From positions 2,422,126 to 2,486,125 of the forward strand of contig NZ_JAFBGM010000001.1 in the NCBI RefSeq assembly GCF_016811105.1: a stretch of DNA of 64,000 nt. Reading direction: 5' to 3'. This DNA comes from Aurantibacter crassamenti (lineage in GTDB: Bacteria > Bacteroidota > Bacteroidia > Flavobacteriales > Flavobacteriaceae). The notes beneath the pieces were generated by a model. The model made no database searches. It was not told the DNA's origin and saw only the letters and a list, made by a program, of their open reading frames with translations. The translations under genes were made by a program, and so were the position numbers. Positions within the stretch are counted from its first letter, which is position 1; the number at the start of each line of letters is the position of its first letter. Of the stretch, positions 36,803-44,618 are shown one piece after another.

Positions 36803-37575
36803 ATTAAATAGTTGTTAAGTGAATTAATTTTTGAGTTAAATATTGGTTTCATTAGTTGAAGACGAAATCAATTTAAAATGTAATAAAATAAAGTGATGTA
36901 ATATCTTACTTAATTTAAAAGTGTTCATGGGCTTTTGTTTGTGCTCTTCATTTCGTTTTTTTTCGTTAATAATTTGATAAAATATGCAGTTTAGAAATGC
37001 ATCAATCAGATAAAATTAACATAATTTTTAGATAATGAGCTATAATTGCAGCAAAAAATTATTGTTTGTCAAGAATACTTATAGGGTGTTCGTTAACGTA
37101 CACGTTGCGTATCGTTAACGTACACGGGGTTCAAAGTACTTTTAGACATAAAAAAATGCTGTTAAAAAAAAGTAAAAGAAAATTAAAATATTATTGTTAA
37201 AAAAATAGGGAATGCGATGTAGATATTAATTTCTTAATTTTTTATGGTTTGGTTGTATTGAAATAATCCATTCCATAGCCTCATGCACAAAATAATTATT
37301 GTACTTGAAGCTTAACAATTTCATTATTTGTTAAATAAGATTGCTATAAATAGAAAATACGATGCATTCTGTTGTATACAAAGGGCAACTATTCAATACC
37401 TAGTTTATAGATAGGTAAGAAATCACCTTTCAAACGAATACTATTGATATTAACGAAATGAGATAAATGATTTCGAGAATATAGAAAAACTGGCAGTTAT
37501 CTGTATTAATGATTTTCTATTAGGTAATCTTACGAAATACCAAAAGAAACTGCGCATACCAGGTATAAATCGCTT
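36803..37575. other. 773-bp A+T-rich intergenic region upstream of susC
   Basis: No credible open frame and no RNA gene were recognised. The region contains the operator-like repeats at 37086-37126. On the left of these, towards susC, about 280 bp of A+T-rich sequence form the putative promoter and leader. On the right lies the 3' flank of the ATPase gene, which has no clear terminator. Confidence 0.6.
37086..37126. promoter_or_regulatory. Two operator-like repeats upstream of susC
   Basis: TCGTTAACGTACACG occurs at 37090-37104 and again at 37112-37126, exactly 22 bp apart (two helical turns). The first copy is part of GTGTTCGTTAACGTACAC (37086-37103), an 18-bp palindrome with eight of nine pairs matching. 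The CGTTAACG core is shared with the dyad before the DUF1080 operon. Confidence 0.65.
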
Positions 37576-38238
37576 TTAAATTTTACGACCATCTAGTAAA
37601 TTGATAATACGTTTACCATATTGGGCATTTTTTTCAGAATGTGTAACTTGAATTATGGTAACACCTTCCTCGTTTAATTCTTTAAAGAGTTCCATAATTT
37701 CTATGCCTTGTTGCGAATTTAAATTGCCGGTTGGTTCGTCAGCCAAAATAAGTTTGGGTTTAGATATTAACGCACGGGCCACACCAACTAGTTGCTGCTG
37801 GCCACCACTTAATTGACTTGGAAACAAATCTTTCTTACCAACAATATTAAAACGGTCTAGCATATCAGCTACCATAGCTTTTCGTTCTGAACCTTTAAGT
37901 TTTTTGTATAATAGGGGCATCTCTAAGTTTTCATAAACAGTTAGTTCATCTATTAAATGATAGGCTTGAAATACGAAACCGATATATTGCTTATATAAGT
38001 TGGCGCGATGCTTCTCTTTGAGTTGATGTACGGGTTCATCGAAAAAATTATATTCACCTTCATCAAAACCATCGAGCATTCCGATAACATTGAGCAAAGT
38101 AGATTTTCCTGAACCAGAAGGTCCCATAATAGAAATAAATTCACCTTCTTCAACTTGAAGGTTAATATCCTTTAAAAGGAAAACACGTTGTCCACCTTGT
38201 TGTACCCATTTGAAAATGTTGTTTAATTGTAGTAGCAT
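37576..38238 (-). CDS. ABC transporter ATP-binding protein, MacB/LolD type, with altered signature and D-loop
   Basis: A 220-residue ATPase expected to energise the FtsX-type permeases encoded just upstream. Walker [10 protein letters not shown] is at residues 39-47, the Q-loop is in [13 protein letters not shown], and Walker B is in [10 protein letters not shown]. Two motifs differ from the family. The signature reads [14 protein letters not shown], where Arg is normal after QQQ (here Leu150). The D-loop reads NLNS instead of NLDS (Asn174). The switch histidine is present in [10 protein letters not shown]. The fold is intact, so it may hydrolyse slowly or serve as the degenerate partner of the canonical ATPase at 59.7 kb. 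It is the last gene of the unit starting at 43.1 kb. Confidence 0.9.
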   Translation of the reverse strand: MLLQLNNIFKWVQQGGQRVFLLKDINLQVEEGEFISIMGPSGSGKSTLLNVIGMLDGFDEGEYNFFDEPVHQLKEKHRANLYKQYIGFVFQAYHLIDELTVYENLEMPLLYKKLKGSERKAMVADMLDRFNIVGKKDLFPSQLSGGQQQLVGVARALISKPKLILADEPTGNLNSQQGIEIMELFKELNEEGVTIIQVTHSEKNAQYGKRIINLLDGRKI

Positions 38239-38273
38239 TTTATTAAGTTAAGATATTAGATTATAAAATTAAA

Positions 38274-40634
38274 TCATTCCGTTCGTAAGCTTTTTGAAGG
38301 ATTTGTGGTGGCAACTTTTAGGGTCTGATAACTAACAGTTACTAATGCAATAGCTAGCAGAAGTACACCTGCTGAAAGAAACATCCACCATTGAATGGTG
38401 ATGTGAAAAGCAAAGTTTTGTATCCAATGCTGCATTACGTACCATGAAATAGGCACTGCAATTAATAACGCTAGACCAACTAATTTTATAAAATCTTTAG
38501 AGAGTAATTTGAACAACCCTGCAATATTTGCCCCTAAAACTTTGCGTACAGCAATTTCTTTGATTCTTTGATTGGCAGTGAACATAGCCAGCCCGAAAAG
38601 TCCTAAACATGAGATGATAATAGCTAAGGTTGTAAAAATGGTAGACAGTTGTTGTATTTTTTGCTCTTCTCGATATCCATTTTCAATTGCCTCATCTAAA
38701 AAATGATATGAAAATGGCAGGTCACTGAATTTTTGATGTGTTTTCTGCATATGAGCAATAGCATCTTGAGTGTTACCTGCTGTTGTTTTTATATACAGCA
38801 ACCATGTTTCATTGGGTCTGCAACGTAAGATCATTGGTGCAATTTGGTTATGCAAAGAGTTGAAATGAAAGTCTTTTACGACACCCACAATTTTGCCGCC
38901 TTCATCACCCCAAAACTGCATCGATTTTCCTATTGGGTCATCCAAGTTCATAAGTTTTAAGGCAGCTTCGTTAATCATATAATTAAGTGTATCAGTGGCG
39001 AATGTTTTTGAAAAACTACGACCTTCTACAACCTGAATATTGAGCATTTCTAAAAGTTCAAAATCTAAGTCTAGAATTGAAAATGATTTTATAGGATCGT
39101 TTGCTGGTCGACCTTCCCATGTTGGATCTTGTGTTGAACCACCCATATCTATAAAATTAGTTCCTGCAGCACTAACATTTTTTATTCCTGAGAAACTAGC
39201 GAGTTCTTCTTTGATGGTTTTTGATTGCAATATGGTTTGTCCATCCAAAGGCATAAAAATGATGTTCTCTTTGTTAAGACCTAAATTTTTATTTTGAATG
39301 AAATCAAGTTGAAGATATACAACCAATGTTCCCGAAATCATGGCCATGCATAAAATGAATTGGAAAACTACCAAACCTTTGCGTAATGCTGATTCAGCAC
39401 CTTTGCCCTGCAGTTTTTCATGGAGTGCATTTGTGCTTTTAAAAGAAGCCATACTGTATGCAGGATAAATTCCGGAAAGTAGTATTGTAGCTAATGCGAT
39501 GGTACTCAAAATACCATAAAAACGTGGTTCAGTAAAATCTAATGCAAGCGACTTTTCTGTAATAACGTTAAAGAATGGTATTGAAATATAAGAAAGCATA
39601 AGAGCGACCAGTACTGAAATAAAAACCAAGACAATAGATTCAACAAAAAACTGGGTTAACAAAGAAAGTTTACCAGCTCCTAAAACCTTTTTTATTCCAA
39701 CCTCTTTGGAACGTTTTATGGCCCACGCCGTGGTTAAATTAATAAAATTGAAACAAGCGATTAGTAAGGTGAAAACTGCTATAATTCCAAACAAAATTAC
39801 ATTGTCTATTCGCCCGCCAATAGGAGATCCATTTTCAAATTTAGAATAGAGATATCTATCCTTTAATAGTTGTAATGATAAAGTTCTATTAGCATCACCA
39901 CCAATTGTATTAGGAATGTCTTTTATCTTTTTACTTAGTTCAGTTAAATCGGCGTTTTTTTTATTCAAAATATAGGTTTGTACCCACGTGTTACCCCAAC
40001 TTTTATTATTCATTGGCAAAAAAGTATCTAACGGAACTACGGCTTCAAATTGAATAGTGGAATTTTCAGGTAGCGATTCAAAAACAGCAGTAACCATAAA
40101 GGGTTCTTCTGTTTCATCTAAAATGAGATTTACCGTTTTACCTAATGCATTTCCATCAGGAAAAAGAAGCTGTGCCTTTTCTACAGATAGCACAATATTT
40201 TTTAAATCGGTCAAACAATTTTTTACGTCACCTTCTTTTAACGGAAATGAAAACAATTCAAAAAATCCTACATCAGCGCCAATTACTTTTGCGTTTATGG
40301 TTTTTTCGCCAAAGTTTGTTACAACGTCACGTTGCCAAGTAGTTCGAACAACTTTTTCAATCTCAGGTACGTTATCTAAAAGCGCTTCGCCAACAGGGTA
40401 ACCTGTACCATTCCATGAATCGCCTATACCATCTTCAGAAACAAAAGTGCTCATTACTTGACTAATTCGGTCTCCATTGGTATGAAAACCATCTTTGTCT
40501 AATTCATCAACAATCCACAACCCAATCAATAACGTACACCACAGGCCAAGCGATAGACCAACAATATTAATTGTAGCATAGCCTTTTCTTTTTAAGAGAT
40601 TTCTGAAGGCTATTTTAAAGTGATTCTTTAGCAT
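38274..40634 (-). CDS. Duplicated MacB/FtsX-type ABC permease (permease 1)
   Basis: A 786-residue inner-membrane protein built of two MacB-like halves: a first membrane helix (LGLWCTLLIGLWIVDEL), a periplasmic MacB_PCD domain, then an FtsX domain of three helices, all repeated once. The first FtsX begins at KEVGIKKVLGAGKLSLLTQF and the second at KEIAVRKVLGANIAGLF. The chain ends NPSKSLRTE. With about eight membrane spans it is a pseudo-dimer that could form a complete transporter with two ATPase copies. The start MLKNHFKIAF at 40634 is chosen by comparison with its paralogues and lies one base after the stop of the preceding gene. The substrate is unknown; MacB relatives export peptides or lipoproteins. 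Confidence 0.9.
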   Translation of the reverse strand: MLKNHFKIAFRNLLKRKGYATINIVGLSLGLWCTLLIGLWIVDELDKDGFHTNGDRISQVMSTFVSEDGIGDSWNGTGYPVGEALLDNVPEIEKVVRTTWQRDVVTNFGEKTINAKVIGADVGFFELFSFPLKEGDVKNCLTDLKNIVLSVEKAQLLFPDGNALGKTVNLILDETEEPFMVTAVFESLPENSTIQFEAVVPLDTFLPMNNKSWGNTWVQTYILNKKNADLTELSKKIKDIPNTIGGDANRTLSLQLLKDRYLYSKFENGSPIGGRIDNVILFGIIAVFTLLIACFNFINLTTAWAIKRSKEVGIKKVLGAGKLSLLTQFFVESIVLVFISVLVALMLSYISIPFFNVITEKSLALDFTEPRFYGILSTIALATILLSGIYPAYSMASFKSTNALHEKLQGKGAESALRKGLVVFQFILCMAMISGTLVVYLQLDFIQNKNLGLNKENIIFMPLDGQTILQSKTIKEELASFSGIKNVSAAGTNFIDMGGSTQDPTWEGRPANDPIKSFSILDLDFELLEMLNIQVVEGRSFSKTFATDTLNYMINEAALKLMNLDDPIGKSMQFWGDEGGKIVGVVKDFHFNSLHNQIAPMILRCRPNETWLLYIKTTAGNTQDAIAHMQKTHQKFSDLPFSYHFLDEAIENGYREEQKIQQLSTIFTTLAIIISCLGLFGLAMFTANQRIKEIAVRKVLGANIAGLFKLLSKDFIKLVGLALLIAVPISWYVMQHWIQNFAFHITIQWWMFLSAGVLLLAIALVTVSYQTLKVATTNPSKSLRTE

Positions 40635-40635
40635 A

Positions 40636-43119
40636 TTATTCATTTCGTAATGCTTCAGCAGGATTTATTAATGCTGATTTTAAAGATTGTGAAATAATTG
40701 AAATGGCCGCAACAAATAAAACAATGAGTAAGGGCACAAGAAACATCCAAATATTTAGGTCAATCTTAAAAGCATAGTTGTCTAGCCAATTAATGGTAAT
40801 TAAGTAAATAATGGGGAGTGCAATAAGGCCAGATATGAGAACTAAGCTGAGTAATTTTTTGGGGATTATTGAAAGTGCTTGAATCACTGTTGCCCCCATA
40901 ACTTTTCGCACACTTATTTCCTTTGTTTTTTGCATTGCCATATGTGACCCTAGACCGAACAGACCCAAAGCAGCTATAAATATTGCGAGAATTGAAAATA
41001 TTAGACAGATTGTACCGAATTTTGAATCCGCTTGATATTGTCGATTGAAATAATCGTCGATAAAAAATGAATTGTAAATATCATCTGGAAAAAATTCTTT
41101 GAACGTACTTTCTATTTGATTTGAAGTTTCTCTAATGTTATCACCAGCAAGATTTACTGTAATATACGATGCACCAAAGCCTTTAAAATTCATAAAAACG
41201 ATGGGGTCGTATGCTTTTTGTAAAGATTGTTGATGATGATCTTCAACTACACCTATTATTTCGGCTGTGCGATCTATTGGCCCAAATTTATAAATCATCT
41301 TTTGATCTATTGCATGTTCAGGATTCATAAAACCTAAAGATTTAGCTGCGGAACGATTGATCAGTACGCGGTGTCCATTGGCTATGGGTCCATTACGAGA
41401 ATACATTGTTGTCGCATCTTCTTTAACAAAATCTCTACCCGCCAAAAGATTAATAGCATAAGTTTTAATGAAATCTTGATCTATGGTAACAAAATTGGCA
41501 TTTACACCTTGTTCTATTTGTTCATGCGCTTGTCGTATAGTATTCCCTTGAATTATGGCACTGCCAGGAACTTCATCAGATAATGCAGCATTGTTAACCT
41601 GAGGATTTTGAATTAACTCGCGTTTAAAAGTTTCGATTTTATGTTGTGTTGTAGAATCTTTATATGTTGGCGCAGCAAGTACTAAGTTTTGACTGGAATT
41701 GAATCCGAGGTCTTGATTTTGCATAAAAGAAAATTGATTGTACACAATGTACGTGCCTGATATAAGTGCAATTGATATTGCAAATTGCGCAATTACCAAT
41801 CCTTTTTGTAAAGCATTTCCTTTTGTGGTTTTGTGAAATTTTCCTCTTAAGACTTCAATAGGTTCAAAACCCGATAAAACAAAAGCGGGGTAGAGACCAG
41901 CTAAAATTCCACCTACAAGAAAAATTCCGAACAAGGATAACCAGACTTGCCATTTAGCCCACATTCCAAAATTTAAAACTTCAAATCCGATTAAAGAATT
42001 AAAAGAAGAAATTAATACATTTATTAAAACAAATGATACAATTATTGCGAAGAAATTAATTATCAACGATTCATATAGAAATTGATTTATAAGTGTAGTT
42101 CTATTCGCGCCAACAACTTTTTTAAGTCCGACTTCTTTAGCGCGCTCCATTGATTTTGCTGTCGATAAATTAATAAAATTTATCATTGCTATAGCGATGA
42201 TAAAACCCGCCACAAGTAATAAAAAGTATAAGGTACCGTTACTTCCGTTTGGTGATATTTCTTTTAGTAAATTTGATTTTAAATGAATGTCTTTAACGGG
42301 TTGTAATGCCATTCTAGCTTCAAAACCATGTTCGTTCATTATATCACCCAAATATTTTTTTACAAAGGATGGGAATTTTGCATTAACAGTACTTGGATCC
42401 ATGCCTGGTTTTAATTTTACATAATTGTAAAATTCAGGCCATACCCAACTATTTGCAAAATCGCCCTCCTGACCGAAAATATTAAAGGAGATAATCATAC
42501 CCATAGGTAAATGAGTATTTTCTGGTCTTTCTTCAAAAACACCCGAAACTTGTAATGCGAAATTATCGTTGATTTCTAAAAGCTTACCGATTGGATCTTC
42601 ATTACCGAAAAAACGTTGTGCTATTTTCTTGGTCAGAATTATTGAATTAGGTTCAGTAAGTGCAGTTAAAGCATCACCTTGTATTAATGAAATATCAAAA
42701 AGGTTGATTATTTCATTGTTAGCAAAATAGATATAATCATCTTTTGCTGAGGTTTTTATTTCTTCGCCTAATGGGTTAGTATAAGAAAAATGCACTGTTC
42801 CTCCTAACGGAATAGGTTTATCCATTAAGCGGGCGTAACTATCAACCTCTGGAAAATCGGCAACCATTGCAGCGCCCACTGTGGGATGATTTGTAGCAGA
42901 GGTTACAAAACCATTATCTCCTAAATTTGTAGTTAAGGTTACACGGTATAAATCATCTACATCAGTAATAAAATCATCATAACTTTTTTCAAAGGAAATG
43001 TATTGAATCAACAAAATAAAGGCTGTAATACCTATTGAAAGTCCAAATACATTAATAGCCGTAAAAAGTTTGTTCTTTAAAAAGAACCGTAATGCGATTT
43101 TTAGATGATTTCTGAACAT
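40636..43119 (-). CDS. Duplicated MacB/FtsX-type ABC permease (permease 2)
   Basis: An 827-residue permease of the same two-half plan and the first gene of the unit containing permease 1 and the altered ATPase. The first FtsX domain starts KEVGLKKVVGANRTTLINQF and the second KEISVRKVMGATVIQALSII. It ends NPAEALRNE, which departs slightly from the KSLR tail of the others. The second-half cytoplasmic loop (IIPKKLLSLV) is also unlike the LLSKDF wording of its neighbours, so it looks like the most diverged member by eye. The start at 43119 (MFRNHLKIAL) is preferred over an ATG three codons earlier. The sigma-54-like promoter at 43166-43181 implies a leader of about 37 bases. Confidence 0.9.
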   Translation of the reverse strand: MFRNHLKIALRFFLKNKLFTAINVFGLSIGITAFILLIQYISFEKSYDDFITDVDDLYRVTLTTNLGDNGFVTSATNHPTVGAAMVADFPEVDSYARLMDKPIPLGGTVHFSYTNPLGEEIKTSAKDDYIYFANNEIINLFDISLIQGDALTALTEPNSIILTKKIAQRFFGNEDPIGKLLEINDNFALQVSGVFEERPENTHLPMGMIISFNIFGQEGDFANSWVWPEFYNYVKLKPGMDPSTVNAKFPSFVKKYLGDIMNEHGFEARMALQPVKDIHLKSNLLKEISPNGSNGTLYFLLLVAGFIIAIAMINFINLSTAKSMERAKEVGLKKVVGANRTTLINQFLYESLIINFFAIIVSFVLINVLISSFNSLIGFEVLNFGMWAKWQVWLSLFGIFLVGGILAGLYPAFVLSGFEPIEVLRGKFHKTTKGNALQKGLVIAQFAISIALISGTYIVYNQFSFMQNQDLGFNSSQNLVLAAPTYKDSTTQHKIETFKRELIQNPQVNNAALSDEVPGSAIIQGNTIRQAHEQIEQGVNANFVTIDQDFIKTYAINLLAGRDFVKEDATTMYSRNGPIANGHRVLINRSAAKSLGFMNPEHAIDQKMIYKFGPIDRTAEIIGVVEDHHQQSLQKAYDPIVFMNFKGFGASYITVNLAGDNIRETSNQIESTFKEFFPDDIYNSFFIDDYFNRQYQADSKFGTICLIFSILAIFIAALGLFGLGSHMAMQKTKEISVRKVMGATVIQALSIIPKKLLSLVLISGLIALPIIYLITINWLDNYAFKIDLNIWMFLVPLLIVLFVAAISIISQSLKSALINPAEALRNE

Positions 43120-43165
43120 GGTTCTCATTTTTATTAATTAAAATGCGCGATACTGGAAATTATAG

Positions 43166-43181
43166 GACGATTTTCGTGCCA
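43166..43181 (-). promoter_or_regulatory. Sigma-54-like promoter of the permease 2 - permease 1 - ATPase unit
   Basis: On the minus strand TGGCACGAAAATCGTC has the exact -24 half TGGCAC, with G in the -12 position after GG-N10 but T where C is usual. Its flanks (TATGGCAC) match the other two promoters of the array. The leader would be about 37 bases. Confidence 0.5.
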
Positions 43182-43234
43182 TATATTTAAAGTGCTGAAA
43201 TTCAATTAACTACTTAAATTTATGTGTCGGGTTA

Positions 43235-43273
43235 TTTTATTTTGTGTCAAAATATTTTACATAATTTGTATAA
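43235..43273. promoter_or_regulatory. Paired dyads (upstream activator sites) for the 43.17-kb promoter
   Basis: TTTTAT...TGTCAAAA (43235-43252) and TTTTACA-TAATT-TGTATAA (43255-43273) have centres about 20 bp apart. They are centred about 64 and 85 bp upstream of the -24 GG. Their form and spacing match those at 63.2 kb. Confidence 0.55.
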
Positions 43274-43497
43274 TATTTTGACAATATTCCTTCGTATTCT
43301 AAAAAGTAATTTCAGCCACCAAACTTCTATTTTGTTGATTGAATTTACCTAAAAACGCAATACACTTTTTAATTAAATTAATTTCACTTGGGATATTTGG
43401 TATTGGGCTATTAGTAAAGGTAGAAGTACTAATTATTGATAAATAAAATTATATTTATATCGATAAGATTAACACCACATTTGACTTCCTTTAAAAT

Positions 43498-44583
43498 ATG
43501 AAAATTTGGATTAGAAAAATACATCTATGGTTAGGGCTGCCCTTAGGTGTTTTGTTTTTTATAATTGCATTTAGTGGAGCTTTATATAGTTGGGCACCGG
43601 AGATTTCAACTATAATTTATAAAGAGAAAATTAATCCTCAAAATATTCCTTTTGTTTCAGTAACTAAAATTGTGGAATCTGTTAACAACGCTTTGCCAAA
43701 GGGCGATTTTAGAACAGTTTATTATCGAGGACCATCACTTGCCACTCAAGTATTACTTTACGCACCTGGCACCTATTATATTGCTAATGTTAATCCGTAT
43801 ACTGGTAAACTTATTCATCTACAAGATATGAATACGGGGTGGTTAAATAATTTGAAAAAATTACATCGGAATTTATTGTTGGGAGATATAGGCCGCGAAA
43901 TTGTGCATTGGGGAACGCTTTTATTTTTCATTATGGTGCTATCTGGGATTGCGCTTTGGTGGCCTTCAAAACTTTCACGAATTAAAAATGGTTTAACTAT
44001 TAATTGGAAAGCGCGACCGAAAGCACTCAATTATAATTTTCACAATGTAATGGGTTTTTATGCTAGTCTGATATTAATTTTTATTATAGGAACTGGACTT
44101 TTTTGGGGATTTAAAGTTGTGAAAAATACGTTTCGCTCATTGAGCAATGAACAATCCATTACGTATGACATTCCAACTTCTAATGTAAATCTAAAAACAA
44201 ACAACTTGCACAATGGGTTTCAAATTATGGAGCAGCTAGGCGTACGATTTAGAAAAGATTTTCCTCAACATTACATTCGAATTAGTAATCCACATAAACC
44301 TAAAGATCCCATACATGTTTCTATAATAGATAAAAGCCAAAAGGATAGTTCCGTTAATCATTTTTATTTTGATCAATATACGGGTAGAAACTTACAAGGC
44401 AATTTTGAATATGGACTTAGTGAAAAGGCCAGTATATTTACAAAAGTGAATAGCTTAGCGTATGATATTCATTTTGGCTCAGTTTTAGGATTTCCAGGTA
44501 GGCTATTAGCCTTTTTAGCATCATTGATTGCTGCTTCTCTCCCTATAACTGGATTTTATATCTGGTGGGGAAAGAGGAAATGA
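43498..44583 (+). CDS. PepSY-domain membrane protein (iron-uptake-associated type)
   Basis: A 361-residue inner-membrane protein of the PepSY-associated TM family. It starts MKIWIRKIHLWLGLPLGVLF with the typical KIHLWLGL motif and first span. A periplasmic PepSY segment (about 50-120) precedes RNLLLGDIGREIVHWGTLLF, a second span ending IALWWPSK, a third near residues 190-205 with GLFWG, a second periplasmic part, and a last span ending FYIWWGKRK. Conserved histidines near the spans suggest haem or metal handling. Members are often found with siderophore receptors and may reduce ferric complexes, but none is nearby here. It is read opposite to the permeases and separates two of their units. 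Confidence 0.88.
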   Translation: MKIWIRKIHLWLGLPLGVLFFIIAFSGALYSWAPEISTIIYKEKINPQNIPFVSVTKIVESVNNALPKGDFRTVYYRGPSLATQVLLYAPGTYYIANVNPYTGKLIHLQDMNTGWLNNLKKLHRNLLLGDIGREIVHWGTLLFFIMVLSGIALWWPSKLSRIKNGLTINWKARPKALNYNFHNVMGFYASLILIFIIGTGLFWGFKVVKNTFRSLSNEQSITYDIPTSNVNLKTNNLHNGFQIMEQLGVRFRKDFPQHYIRISNPHKPKDPIHVSIIDKSQKDSSVNHFYFDQYTGRNLQGNFEYGLSEKASIFTKVNSLAYDIHFGSVLGFPGRLLAFLASLIAASLPITGFYIWWGKRK

Positions 44584-44618
44584 AATTTTCATTTTCGTAG
44601 TAGTATTTTCATGTTTAC

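Larger units (their letters stand above)
43120..43497. other. 378-bp divergent intergenic region between permease 2 and the PepSY gene
   Basis: It contains the sigma-54-like promoter and the paired dyads on the permease side. The roughly 220 bp next to the PepSY gene are A+T-rich. I see no further gene and no convincing promoter for the PepSY gene. Confidence 0.6.

Noticed and set aside
37130-37137. GTACTTTG near the susC operators as a -7 element on the minus strand.
   Set aside because: It lacks one spacer base relative to TAnnTTTG and there is no TTTG upstream.
43438-43461. Possible Fur-type box before the PepSY gene.
   Set aside because: Only about eight of twelve half-site positions are symmetric, and the surrounding DNA is so A+T-rich that this is expected by chance.
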